Assembly (NCBI GenBank): GCA_029067085.1
Contig: JAIEFE010000015.1
Coordinates: 119,633-183,632 of the forward strand
Length of the DNA stretch: 64,000 nucleotides
DNA from: Lachnospiraceae bacterium
GTDB taxonomy: Bacteria; Bacillota; Clostridia; Lachnospirales; Lachnospiraceae
Reading direction: 5' to 3'
The notes under the pieces: model-generated
The model's input: only the letters and a program-made list of their open reading frames with translations
The model's database searches: none
What the model was told of the DNA's origin: nothing
Shown: positions 44,143 to 52,846 of the stretch, piece after piece
Numbering within the stretch: position 1 is the first letter of the stretch
How the letters are laid out: every line of letters begins with the position of its first letter
Program-made: the position numbers and the translations under genes

Positions 44143-45669
44143 CTACTCGGCTTCGCCCTCCTCCTCGAGTTCCTCCTCCGCAGTTTCCTCCACGGGAACA
44201 GGCAGATCAATGTACTCCTCCGTGTAGGCCTCTCCGAGCACCTGCCCCATGATCTGCTCAGACAAAGCCTTCAACGCATAGTTTGCGTCGGCTCCCTCCC
44301 AGATCTTGGCAAAAGCGATCTCCAGCTCCACCCAAAAATTGCTGGTCTCTATCATTTTCGGCATGGGCACCGAATTCTCATATTCCAAAAGAAAGGCCGC
44401 CGCATTGGGATCCTCATAGGTCTTACCGTTTCCGTTACCAAACACGGGAAGCTTGCCGGTTCTTGCGAAAAGGTTGTCCGTATCATACATGGTCAGATAG
44501 ACCGCAAAATCATTGGCCATCTCCTTCTTTGCAGAATAGCCGTTGACTGCCACACACTGCGTCACAGACAAGGAGGAAGATTCCAGCTCATCACTCACAT
44601 CGGGCACTCTGGTCACTCCGTATTCATAGACAAAATCGCCTTTCTCCCTGGCCTCTTCCAGCTTGGAGAGGGCATCCGTTGTGGCTACCGTGTAGACGAT
44701 CTTCCCATCCAGAAAGTCCTGCAAAACGCCATCATAGCTGATCTCCTTTGGATCGATGGAGAAAAACTGATTCAGATTCTGGTATACTCTGAGGGCGCGG
44801 ATCGCATTCTCATTATAAATATGGATCGAATCCTCATCATCACCGTTTGTACCGCCTACATCAATATATTTACCAACTACAAAATAATTATAGAAAATAT
44901 CCGATACATCCCATTTAAAAACCGCCTCCACCTGCTCCGGCGCGTCATAAACGTCAGCAAAGGACAAAATCCCGTCTATGGTCTCCGGAATCGCCTCCTC
45001 CAGTTTCGCTGCAAGCTCCTCCTCAGATATCTCTTCCTCCACCGCAGCCTCCCGGATCTCCTCCTCCACATTGCCGTTGTCCGCCTGTGTCTGTGTCTCT
45101 TCCGCCACAGCCTGATCACGCTCAGCCTCAATCTGCGCTTTCGCCCATTCTTCCAGATAAGTCTTGTTGTAGAGCAGACAACTCGTCTCATAGTAGAACG
45201 GATAACCGATCTGCTTACCGTGATAAGTTACCGCAAAAGCCGCAGTCTCCGGCAGCATATTCTCCATGGGAAGTGCACCCTCCGGCAGCTTCACTTCGCT
45301 TGCCAGCCCTGCCAGATAAGCTTTTTCCAGAGAATCGTTGCTGACAATATACAGATCAGGACCCTCTTCTGTCTGGAGGGATGCCTGATTGATGGTCTCC
45401 AGATACTCTAAACCCTGGGTGTAGACCGGCACCACGCGCACTTCATCCTGATACTCACTGTAGGCAACTGCAATACTGTTTAAGTAATCTGTAAGCGACT
45501 CGTCCGCGTACCACAGATACAAGGTCTCCCTATGTCCGAAAAGGGATTCATCCGCAGGCTCCTCCGCTTCTTCGCGGTACACCGTCATTCCTAATCTCCC
45601 CGCTCCATAGAGACCTCCCGCACACAGAGCGATGACAAGTATCATGACCAATCTTTTCTTAATCGTCAC
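44143..45669 (-). CDS. Extracellular solute-binding protein, orphan
   Basis: About 508 residues. An N-terminal hydrophobic helix (LVMILVIALCAGGLYGAG) lacks a standard lipobox, so it may stay as a membrane anchor. The body resembles family 1 binding proteins (ETLYLWYADESLTDYLNSIA; GPDLYIVSNDSLEKAYLAGL). A 50-residue highly acidic insert at ~190-240 and an acidic tail (VEETAEEELEEEGEAE) are unusual. No permease or ATPase gene is adjacent. A GTG at 45669 after AAGGAGAG is the best start; a longer form to 45726 would overlap argD. Confidence 0.75.
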   Translation of the reverse strand: MTIKKRLVMILVIALCAGGLYGAGRLGMTVYREEAEEPADESLFGHRETLYLWYADESLTDYLNSIAVAYSEYQDEVRVVPVYTQGLEYLETINQASLQTEEGPDLYIVSNDSLEKAYLAGLASEVKLPEGALPMENMLPETAAFAVTYHGKQIGYPFYYETSCLLYNKTYLEEWAKAQIEAERDQAVAEETQTQADNGNVEEEIREAAVEEEISEEELAAKLEEAIPETIDGILSFADVYDAPEQVEAVFKWDVSDIFYNYFVVGKYIDVGGTNGDDEDSIHIYNENAIRALRVYQNLNQFFSIDPKEISYDGVLQDFLDGKIVYTVATTDALSKLEEAREKGDFVYEYGVTRVPDVSDELESSSLSVTQCVAVNGYSAKKEMANDFAVYLTMYDTDNLFARTGKLPVFGNGNGKTYEDPNAAAFLLEYENSVPMPKMIETSNFWVELEIAFAKIWEGADANYALKALSEQIMGQVLGEAYTEEYIDLPVPVEETAEEELEEEGEAE

Positions 45670-45718
45670 TTCTGCTCTCCTTATTACTACAAATCTCATC
45701 TTCTTGCGGAGAATGCCA

Positions 45719-46924
45719 TTATCCACACACCTTTAGAACACTCTCGCGCAGGATCGTTATCATATCGTCTACATTTTCCTTCGTGATGACAAGGGAAGGC
45801 AGGAATCGAATGATGTTCGTTCCCGCATTGATCAACACAAGTCCTCTCTCCATCGCCTCCGTGATGATATCCCCCACAGGTCTGTCAAAAACAAGCCCCT
45901 GCATGAGACCTGCGCCGCGTCTTGTCTCCACACAGGAAAACTCTGCCGCAAGCTCGTCAAGGCGTTTTTCCAGATAGGCGCCAACCTCGCGCACATTCTC
46001 AAGCACTCCCTGTTTTTCAAAGAGTTCTATCACTTTGCAGATGGCCGCAGCCGCCAGAGGATTTCCCCCGTAGGTGGTGCCGTGATCGCCGGCCACAAGG
46101 GAATTTTTCCCCACCTTCTCCGTCATCAGGAAAGCGCCCACCGGCACGCCGCAGCCAAGCGCCTTGGCCGCCGCCATCACATCGGGCTTCACACCATAAC
46201 GCTGCCATGCAAACATCTCACCGGTGCGTCCCATGCCGCATTGGATCTCATCCAGAATGAGCAGGATGTCCCGCTCGTCGCAGAGCGCACGTACCTTTTT
46301 CATAAACTCCTCCGTTGCCGGATAGATACCGCCCTCGCCCTGCACCGTCTCAAAGAGGATCGCGCAGGTCTTGTCGTTCACTTGGGAAACCACACTCTCG
46401 AAATCGTTTAATTCAGCAAAGCGGATATTGCCGATCATGGGCTCGAAAGCCTCCCTGTAATGGGGATTTCCCGTCACCGAGAGCGCTCCCATAGTGCGTC
46501 CGTGGAAAGAGTGGTTCATGGCTATGATCTCGTGATCCGTTCTGCCGTCCTTTAAGTAAGCGTACTTTCTGGCTGTCTTGATTGCTCCCTCGATGGCCTC
46601 CGCGCCGCTGTTGGTAAAAAAGACGCGATCCATGCCGGAAATCTTTTGCAGTTTCTTCGCCGCCTCGATCGCCGGGACATTGTAATAGTAGTTTGAGGTG
46701 TGAATGATCTTGTCGATCTGCGCCTTTAAGGCATCATTGTACTCTCTGTTATTGTAACCAAGAGCAAACACGGCGATTCCCGACACAAAATCCAGATATC
46801 TCTTTCCGTCCGTATCATAGAGGTACACGCCCTCTCCCCTGTCAAACACCACCTGATAACGATTGTAAGTGTGAAGCCAAACTTTCTCCGCTTCATCTAT
46901 ATAACTTTGCATTTGCGCGCTCAT
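45719..46924 (-). CDS. argD: Acetylornithine aminotransferase
   Basis: 401 residues, class III PLP aminotransferase. VFFTNSGAEAIEGAIKTARKYA, LLILDEIQCGMGRTGEMFA and the PLP lysine in AAAKALGCGVPVGAF are clear. HGTTYGGNPLAAAA is typical. It makes N-acetylornithine in arginine synthesis. It follows argB by 51 bases in the argJ-argB-argD order. Confidence 0.94.
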   Translation of the reverse strand: MSAQMQSYIDEAEKVWLHTYNRYQVVFDRGEGVYLYDTDGKRYLDFVSGIAVFALGYNNREYNDALKAQIDKIIHTSNYYYNVPAIEAAKKLQKISGMDRVFFTNSGAEAIEGAIKTARKYAYLKDGRTDHEIIAMNHSFHGRTMGALSVTGNPHYREAFEPMIGNIRFAELNDFESVVSQVNDKTCAILFETVQGEGGIYPATEEFMKKVRALCDERDILLILDEIQCGMGRTGEMFAWQRYGVKPDVMAAAKALGCGVPVGAFLMTEKVGKNSLVAGDHGTTYGGNPLAAAAICKVIELFEKQGVLENVREVGAYLEKRLDELAAEFSCVETRRGAGLMQGLVFDRPVGDIITEAMERGLVLINAGTNIIRFLPSLVITKENVDDMITILRESVLKVCG

Positions 46925-46975
46925 TGTTTTCTCATCCTCTCTCTATTCCATTCTGTCAGCAAGTGCTGTTTCCGT

Positions 46976-47875
46976 TCAGCCCAGCATCGTTTCCTTGTCC
47001 TGATCCGCGATGATCGCCGTACCGATACCATGATCGGTAAAAATCTCAAGCAGCAGGCAGTGCGCGATCCGTCCGTCCAGAATATGTACTCTGTTTACGC
47101 CTTCTCTGATAGCATCCGTGCAGTTTCCCAGTTTCGGGAGCATACCGCCGCCGATGCAGCCGCTCTCGATCAATTCTTCCGCCTGCGCCGCCGTCAGTCT
47201 GGAAATAAAGCTCGTCTTATCATTGATGTCCCTGTACAGGCCCTCAATGTCCGTAAGAAACACCAGCTTGTCCGCCCCCACCGCCTTGGCGATCGCACAT
47301 GCCGCATCGTCGGCGTTGATATTGTAAGTCAAAAACTGATCGTCCAGACCGACGGGTGCAACAATAGGAAGAAAATCCTTTTCCAGAAGGTCGTAGAGTA
47401 CCTTGGGATCGACACCGCAGATTTCTCCCACGAAACCGATATCCTGACCGTCCGCGTAACGCTTTTTGCACTGCAACAGTCCCGCGTCCTTACCGCTGAT
47501 GCCGACCGCCCTAACGCCCAGCTCCTCCACCATACGGACAAGATTTTTATTCACCTTGTTTAAGACCATCTCAGCGATCTCCATGGTCTCGTCGTCGGTC
47601 ACCCGCAGGCCGTTCACAAACTCCGCCTCCTTACCGACCTTACCCACCCATCGGCTGATCTCCTTGCCGCCGCCATGGACAATAATGGGCTTAAATCCCA
47701 CCAGCTTCAGAAGTGTCACATCCTTAATAACATTTCTCTGCAGCTCCTCATTGCTCATGGCGCTGCCGCCGTACTTTACGACAATGATCTTTCTGTTGAA
47801 TTTCTGGATATAGGGAAGGGCTTCGATCAGGACTTCCGCCTTCGCCAGAATCTTTTCCATTTCTTTCTGTTCCAT
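46976..47875 (-). CDS. argB: Acetylglutamate kinase
   Basis: 299 residues. [31 protein letters not shown] and [20 protein letters not shown] are the amino acid kinase motifs of ArgB. A C-terminal [16 protein letters not shown] supports it. It phosphorylates N-acetylglutamate and is the usual point of arginine feedback. 33 bases separate it from argJ. Confidence 0.95.
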   Translation of the reverse strand: MEQKEMEKILAKAEVLIEALPYIQKFNRKIIVVKYGGSAMSNEELQRNVIKDVTLLKLVGFKPIIVHGGGKEISRWVGKVGKEAEFVNGLRVTDDETMEIAEMVLNKVNKNLVRMVEELGVRAVGISGKDAGLLQCKKRYADGQDIGFVGEICGVDPKVLYDLLEKDFLPIVAPVGLDDQFLTYNINADDAACAIAKAVGADKLVFLTDIEGLYRDINDKTSFISRLTAAQAEELIESGCIGGGMLPKLGNCTDAIREGVNRVHILDGRIAHCLLLEIFTDHGIGTAIIADQDKETMLG

Positions 47876-47908
47876 GAAAGTGTATGCCTCTTTTCTTAAA
47901 TTATCTTA

Positions 47909-49132
47909 TCAACTTCGATAGTCCGCATTAATCTTTACATAATCGTAAGTGAGGTCGCAGCCCCAGGCCGCGGCTTCCGCCTCGCCTCTATGCATATCCA
48001 CGATCACGCTGACTTCGGGAGCTGCCAGAATCATTGACGCTTCTTCTTCATTATAATCGGTCAACATACCGTTTTTGCAGATCAGCATCCGTTTCCCGTC
48101 TCCCTCACAGAATATATCCACCTGTTCGGGGTCGAAATCAATGCCCGCATAGCCGAGTGCACACATGATCCTTCCCACATTGGCATCATGGCCGTAGATC
48201 ATGGCTTTCGTAAGGCTGGAGCAGACCACGGACTTACTCAAGATCCGCGCCTCCTCTTTGGTGGCGGCGCCGACCACTCTCGTCTCGAACAGGGCCGTTG
48301 CACCCTCGCCGTCTCCTGCCATCTTTTTGGCCAGCGTCGTATCAATATAGTGCAGTGCCTCCCGAAATGCCTCGTAATCCCTGTTCTTCTCCGTGATCTC
48401 CGGATTTCCTGCAAGACCGTTCGCCAGAATCACCAGTGTGTCGTTGGTGGAGGTGTCGCCGTCCACGGAGATCATGTTGAAAGTATCCTTTACATCCTCG
48501 CTCAAGGCCTCCTGCAGGAGCTCTTTGGAGATTGCAATATCCGTGGTGATAAAGCCAAGCATGGTACACATATTCGGGTGAATCATGCCGGAACCCTTGC
48601 AGCAGGCTCCGACGGTCACAATCTTTCCTCCAACCTCGATCTGCACCGCCGCCTGCTTGGGACGCGTGTCCGTAGTCATCATGGCCTCAACCGCAGAAAG
48701 CCCCGCCTCCGGCGTATCCGCCTTCGCCGCCGCAAGCTTCTCGATCCCGGCCTCTATTTTTTCCAGGGGAAGCTGCCAGCCGATCACGCCCGTCGATGCC
48801 ACCAACACGGCATCCTCGGAAACCGCAAGTACATCGGCAGCTTTTTTTGCCGTCCGCTTACAGCACTCATACCCCTCTTTTCCCGTGCAGGCGTTTGCGA
48901 TGCCGGCATTGACCACCACTGCTTGTGCGGCAGGAGAATGCTCCACGATCTCCCTGTCCCACAAGACCGGGGCAGCCTTCACCACATTGCTTGTGAAAAC
49001 GCCCGCCGCCTTACAAGGCACTCTGCTGTAGATCAGGGACATATCCTTTCTGTTTTGATATTTGATCGCCGCCTCCACACCGGCCGCCTCAAAGCCCTGC
49101 GCCGCCGTGACGCCTCCTTCTATGATCTTCAT
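47909..49132 (-). CDS. argJ: Glutamate N-acetyltransferase / amino-acid acetyltransferase
   Basis: About 407 residues. The ArgJ proenzyme cleaves itself before the Thr in MIHPNMCTMLGFITTD. VASTGVIGWQLPLEKIEAGI and VDGDTSTNDTLVILANG are conserved. It recycles the acetyl group from N-acetylornithine to glutamate. The ATG at 49132 lies 8 bases after GAGGAGA; the one at 49156 has that same sequence inside its reading frame and is unlikely. argC, often first in such operons, is absent here. Confidence 0.94.
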   Translation of the reverse strand: MKIIEGGVTAAQGFEAAGVEAAIKYQNRKDMSLIYSRVPCKAAGVFTSNVVKAAPVLWDREIVEHSPAAQAVVVNAGIANACTGKEGYECCKRTAKKAADVLAVSEDAVLVASTGVIGWQLPLEKIEAGIEKLAAAKADTPEAGLSAVEAMMTTDTRPKQAAVQIEVGGKIVTVGACCKGSGMIHPNMCTMLGFITTDIAISKELLQEALSEDVKDTFNMISVDGDTSTNDTLVILANGLAGNPEITEKNRDYEAFREALHYIDTTLAKKMAGDGEGATALFETRVVGAATKEEARILSKSVVCSSLTKAMIYGHDANVGRIMCALGYAGIDFDPEQVDIFCEGDGKRMLICKNGMLTDYNEEEASMILAAPEVSVIVDMHRGEAEAAAWGCDLTYDYVKINADYRS

Positions 49133-49163
49133 GCTGTTCTCCTCTTTCCCGTTCATTCAGTTC

Positions 49164-49257
49164 GGAGAATGCTGCTTTTAGCATTCTCCTGTGCGAGACA
49201 TAGTACTTCTTGGCGTCCCGTCCAATGACGGGACGTCTTTAGAAGTACTTCTCGCAC
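49164..49257. other. Bulged double-hairpin element, copy 2
   Basis: In plus-strand order: hairpin 1 is GGAGAATGCT/AGCATTCTCC (49164-49173, 49180-49189). One T follows. Hairpin 2 has a perfect 8-bp outer stem (49191-49198/49250-49257, GTGCGAGA/TCTCGCAC), a 3-base bulge (CAT), a perfect 9-bp stem (49202-49210/49241-49249), an internal loop and an 8-bp inner stem GTCCCGTC/GACGGGAC. CATTCAG lies just before hairpin 1. The layout is the same as at 11781-11866, although hairpin 2 has different sequence. It lies in the argJ leader. Confidence 0.6.
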
Positions 49258-49258
49258 T

Positions 49259-49287
49259 AATATACATTAAAAAAGGCGGCTTTGCAA
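49259..49287 (-). promoter_or_regulatory. Possible argJ promoter
   Basis: Minus strand: TTGCAA (49287-49282), a 17-base spacer and TATATT (49264-49259). The -35 lies inside the terminator of the upstream gene. The expected start (about 49252) falls within the outer stem of the structured element. Confidence 0.5.
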
Positions 49288-49296
49288 CCTCGCCGC
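49268..49296 (-). terminator. Terminator of the nucleotidyltransferase gene
   Basis: Minus strand: GGCGGC / GCCGCC with an 11-base loop, then TTTTTT, right after the stop codon at 49297. Confidence 0.75.
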
Positions 49297-50085
49297 CTAG
49301 GAAAGTGTTTCTCCGATCACCTTTTCAAGCTCCGTCACCATGGTATTCACCACAGATATAGCCGCCGGATCCTTACACATACTGCTCAGGAGAAGCCGGA
49401 TGTGCAATTCAAAATTGGCAGGCAGAATCTTGCATTCTTCCTTGCAGATCTCCACCAGACGTTTTTCCCCCGGCTGCAGCTTCTCATTTAAGGCAAAGAT
49501 CACATCAAAATAGGAAGCCAGAAAACGGTTCACCGTATGGTTGATATTCACCAGATCGCCCCGCTTCATCGCTTTGTCGATCTGTGCGATAACAGAGGGC
49601 ATCCCGTACTTGATCAGATTCATGTGGTAGCTGATGATATTATGTTTTAATTCCTGAGGATAGGGTATGTTGTATTCCTCCTTCGCCGCCGCGAGGAAGC
49701 CTCCCTTATCGTAAGCAATGCGGCCCAGCAGAAGGTTGTGCCACAACCCTGTAGTACACTCATCCTGTGGCTCATACTGTCTGACCACTCTGTCAATGCC
49801 CGCAAGGAATTCATCCAGATTTCTGTAGACGATGTTAAGCTCTGTGCCGTCCTCCTCCATAATGCAGATGTCCTCACACTCCCGGTAATGATTATCCAAA
49901 GCCATGCTACTGCAATGGTTTTCCAGTATGCGCCGTCTCTCCTCCACCGGAATCGGCTCAGTGCTGTAAACATAGACATCGTAATCCGAATATGCGTCGT
50001 TTCTCTTCACCGCGCGGGAACCGCCCACTGCTATGGATCGCACCTGTGGAAATTTTGCATATTCATTAAAAATATCCTGTATCAT
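49297..50085 (-). CDS. DUF4037-type nucleotidyltransferase
   Basis: 262 residues. The N-terminal Pol-beta-like fold shows VRSIAVGGSRAVKRNDAYSD with YDVYVY (the GGS...DxD metal site). The C-terminal domain is helical (YHMNLIKYGMPSVIAQIDKA). Related proteins are annotated as nucleotidyltransferases, sometimes antibiotic-modifying, but the substrate is unknown. Not part of a toxin-antitoxin pair that I can see. It ends in its own terminator. Confidence 0.72.
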   Translation of the reverse strand: MIQDIFNEYAKFPQVRSIAVGGSRAVKRNDAYSDYDVYVYSTEPIPVEERRRILENHCSSMALDNHYRECEDICIMEEDGTELNIVYRNLDEFLAGIDRVVRQYEPQDECTTGLWHNLLLGRIAYDKGGFLAAAKEEYNIPYPQELKHNIISYHMNLIKYGMPSVIAQIDKAMKRGDLVNINHTVNRFLASYFDVIFALNEKLQPGEKRLVEICKEECKILPANFELHIRLLLSSMCKDPAAISVVNTMVTELEKVIGETLS

Positions 50086-50179
50086 TTCCTCTCACCACTC
50101 CTTATTTACCAATGCCCATTTTATCATAAACCGTACCCCTTTTTCAACTCGAAATCATTTCTTAAATGAAATGATAAAA

Positions 50180-50206
50180 GCAGGATATCCGCAAAGGATA
50201 TCCTGC
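50180..50206 (-). terminator. Intrinsic terminator
   Basis: A perfect 11-bp stem GCAGGATATCC / GGATATCCTGC around a 5-base loop, followed on the minus strand by TTTTATC. It ends the coiled-coil gene. Confidence 0.85.
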
Positions 50207-50225
50207 CCGGCTGCATACCTCGCTT

Positions 50226-50840
50226 TCAGGCCTGTTTCGGCGTCTCTACGGCTGCCGTCGTTTCCATGCCCTCCGGCATTTCCACGTTGGTCTCCGCATT
50301 CTGAGACGCTTCAAAGGGATCCTCGTATTCTTTTTCTTCCTCGTCTCCCCAGAGAGAATCCCACTCCTTATGTTCCTTATCCATATTCATGGCTGCCATC
50401 TCTTTCGCCATCTGATAGATTTCCATATTAAAATCCATCAGCTTCTTTTCATCCTGCGCGGGCACCCTGTCGCCCCGGCTGATCCTTCTGGCGATCTCCA
50501 GACACTTCGCCATCTCCTCGCCATATTCTTTCATGGCGTCGCCCTGCTGCTCGGCGACTATACTGTTAAAAATCCCGACCTCCTGCTCGATCAGTTCATC
50601 AAGCGTCTTCTCGTTGTTTTTAATCTGCCCGGAAAGCTCGTCGATCTTCTCCTGCAGTTCCTTTTCCCGCTGCAGATAGGCATCGGAAAGCTCAAAGGTC
50701 ACGCCCTGTTCCTCGCTTTTCTTCCGTGCCTCCTCCATTTTTTTGCGATTTTCTTCCCGCTGCTTCACAAAATCGCTTTTTTGTCCTCTTAAAAGACCAA
50801 GCTGTTGTCTGTATGCTTTCTGCGCTTCGCCGATTTTCAT
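50226..50840 (-). CDS. Coiled-coil protein, unknown
   Basis: About 204 residues from the ATG at 50840, which has AGGAGGT at the proper spacing; a longer in-frame start at 50966 lacks support. Residues ~1-130 are charged and strongly helical (AYRQQLGLLRGQKSDFVKQR; EKELQEKIDELSGQIKNNEK). The C-terminal part is acidic (EEEKEYEDPFEA). No signal peptide or known domain. Conserved-looking but of unknown function. It is divergent from the Cys-rich pseudogene. Confidence 0.65.
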   Translation of the reverse strand: MKIGEAQKAYRQQLGLLRGQKSDFVKQREENRKKMEEARKKSEEQGVTFELSDAYLQREKELQEKIDELSGQIKNNEKTLDELIEQEVGIFNSIVAEQQGDAMKEYGEEMAKCLEIARRISRGDRVPAQDEKKLMDFNMEIYQMAKEMAAMNMDKEHKEWDSLWGDEEEKEYEDPFEASQNAETNVEMPEGMETTAAVETPKQA

Positions 50841-50944
50841 ATTATGTAAACCTCCTGTCAAGGCAAATTTCCATCTGTATTCTAATATCGGCATTTTCTC
50901 ATAATTATATAAGCCTGCAGCGCATGTCACTCCATTAGTTTTTA

Positions 50945-50974
50945 TTGCCTGTTTCAAGCCGACCATGCTATAGT
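50945..50974 (+). promoter_or_regulatory. Promoter of the Cys-rich gene
   Basis: TTGCCT (50945-50950), an 18-base spacer and TATAGT (50969-50974). The dyad TTTGAT-C-ATCAAA (50985-50997) lies just after it and may be an operator. Confidence 0.5.
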
Positions 50975-51015
50975 GTAACTATCATTTGATCATCAAACTA
51001 TATGGAGGTAAAAAC

Positions 51016-51456
51016 ATGGCAGATGAACACAAGAAGGGATTGAATGCCGAACTGGTAGGAAATGACCTGGAAAATTGCTGCAGAAAAGAAACGACCTACG
51101 GACAGTGCCAGAAGAGTGACTGCATCATAGGATACGGAAAATAGTGCATCAGCTCATACAAAAAGGAGCCTAAAAAGGAAGTTGCGCAGGGAATGGAGCA
51201 TATTCCCGTAACGGACTTCAAGGTGTTTGACGAAGTGGAATTGGAAACGGCCATCGCACATATATTAAAGGAATGCAAGGACTGTAAAGAAGATCACACG
51301 GAGGACTGCATCATCAATGTGATAAGAAGCTGCTATGAAGTGGGGCTTTTGGGCGATGTACAGCCGTATGAAGGCAGTGCCCTGCAATATCTTATGTATA
51401 TCAAAGAAAACTTTCCTGATAAATCTCTACATATTGCTGAACTTTACACGGGCTGA
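51016..51456 (+). pseudogene. Cys-rich protein gene interrupted by one in-frame TAG
   Basis: An ATG at 51016 with TGGAGGT opens 42 codons (MADEHKKGLNAELVGNDLEN, later CCRKETTYGQCQKSDC) and then a TAG at 51142-51144. The same frame continues without another stop to 51456, giving CISSYKKEPKKEVAQGMEH and KECKDCKEDHTEDCI. The whole would be about 146 residues with many cysteines. The TAG most likely arose from a TAC or TAT codon. Either this is a nonsense-mutated pseudogene (an ATG at 51193 could still give the second part), or an amber read-through case. I do not recognise the family with certainty. Confidence 0.6.
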
Positions 51457-51499
51457 TTGCCAACATGATCATGACAAGGGCAGCATACACTGCCTCATA

Positions 51500-51553
51500 A
51501 AAAAGGAGCTGTCGCACTAGCTAAATATTTAGCTGGGCGGCAGCCCCTTTTTT
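51500..51553. terminator. Long bidirectional terminator
   Basis: AAAAGGAGCTGTCGC pairs with GGGCGGCAGCCCCTTTT (imperfect), and TAGCTAAATATTTAGCT forms the top of the hairpin. It lies between the Cys-rich gene and the convergent aldo-keto reductase gene. Confidence 0.8.
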
Positions 51554-51561
51554 CTTTCCCT

Positions 51562-52695
51562 TTACATTCCGATCATAGCAGTAAACTCTTTCATCATCTC
51601 CGATATCTTGATCTGCTGCGGGCAGACCTGCTCACATCCTTTACATCCGACGCAGTTAGCAGGGCGCTGTTCCTCGGGCATACTGCCCACCGCCATGGGT
51701 GCGATAAAGCCGCCGCCCGTAAGCTTGTGCTCATTGTACAGAGCGATCAGTTCAGGAATGGGAAGTTTCTTCGGACAATGACTGGTACAGTAATGACAAG
51801 CCGTACATGGTAATCCCCCCTTGACAACCTCCTCATCCACCTTCCTGAGCAGAGCATCCGATTCCTCCTTGTTCAAAGGTTCATCTGTCTCATAGGTAGC
51901 AATATTGGCTTTCAACTGCTCCATATCGGACATACCGGAGAGCACCATCGTCACACCCGGAATGCTCTGTAAGAAACGGAATGCCCAGCCGGGAACCGTC
52001 TCTTTCGGGCGCATGGACTGCAATAAAGCAGTCAGTTCCTCAGAGGCTTTTGCCAGTTTTCCGCCCCGCATAGGCTCCATGACCCAGATCGGAATATCTG
52101 CTTTCTGTATCACAGCCGCCTTTCCCTGTGCATCCTGAAAATGCCAGTCCATATAGTTGATCTGAAGCTGACAGAATTCCATATGTTTTCCATAGGCATC
52201 CAGAAAACGCTGAATCACTTCTACGCTGCCGTGGGCCGAAAAGCCAAGATGTTTGATGCGGCCGTTCTCCTTCTGTTTCAGCAGATAATCCAAAATCCCA
52301 TATTTCGGGTCAAGATAATCATCAATGTTTCCTTCATAGACATTATGGAACAGATAAAAATCAAAATACGGAGTCTGACATTTTTCGAGCTGTTTCTCGA
52401 ATATCTCTTCCACCTTGTCCATATTTGAATTATCATAACCCGGAAATTTGGTGGCGAGATAATAGCTCTCCCGCGGATATTTGGATAGACATTTTCCTGC
52501 CACCAGCTCTGAATTGCCGTTATGATATCCCCATGCCGTATCAAAGTAATTGATCCCGTTCCTGTAAGCATAGTCGATCATTTCTGCGGCAGTATTCTCA
52601 TCCACTACTCCGTCATCACCGTTCACCACAGGCAGGCGCATCATGCCAAGTCCCAGACCGGATAATTGCATATCCTGAAATTTTCTGTAGATCAT
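51562..52695 (-). CDS. Aldo-keto reductase with C-terminal ferredoxin domain
   Basis: 377 residues. The AKR barrel starts MQLSGLGLGMMRLPVVNGDD and has GINYFDTAWGYHNGNSE (catalytic Asp, Tyr) and RIKHLGFSAHGSVEVIQRFL. The C-terminal ~90 residues carry two [4Fe-4S] sites (CTACHYCTSHCP, CVGCKGCEQVCP). Clostridial enzymes of this type use ferredoxin-level electrons on unknown carbonyl substrates. Monocistronic, as far as can be seen. Confidence 0.85.
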   Translation of the reverse strand: MIYRKFQDMQLSGLGLGMMRLPVVNGDDGVVDENTAAEMIDYAYRNGINYFDTAWGYHNGNSELVAGKCLSKYPRESYYLATKFPGYDNSNMDKVEEIFEKQLEKCQTPYFDFYLFHNVYEGNIDDYLDPKYGILDYLLKQKENGRIKHLGFSAHGSVEVIQRFLDAYGKHMEFCQLQINYMDWHFQDAQGKAAVIQKADIPIWVMEPMRGGKLAKASEELTALLQSMRPKETVPGWAFRFLQSIPGVTMVLSGMSDMEQLKANIATYETDEPLNKEESDALLRKVDEEVVKGGLPCTACHYCTSHCPKKLPIPELIALYNEHKLTGGGFIAPMAVGSMPEEQRPANCVGCKGCEQVCPQQIKISEMMKEFTAMIGM

Positions 52696-52846
52696 ATGCT
52701 TTCTCCTTTCTATTCAACAGACAAGGTCACCGTAACATCGCCGGTTTCTAAACCGCTCTCGGTTCCTCTTCATCTACATTATCAATTATTCCAATAGATG
52801 TCAAACAGATCAAGGACAGGCATTCTCTCCTCACTTTCTCACATTC

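Noticed and set aside
44107..45411. 434-codon plus-strand frame opposite the solute-binding protein
   Set aside because: The opposite gene has the signal helix, fold signatures, ribosome site and terminator.
45708..45716. Single AGAATGC-type motif at the argD/solute-binding gene junction as a third copy of the double-hairpin element
   Set aside because: No inverted partner or second hairpin is present nearby.
48188..49228. 346-codon plus-strand frame opposite argJ
   Set aside because: Shadow of argJ; no start signal or domain.
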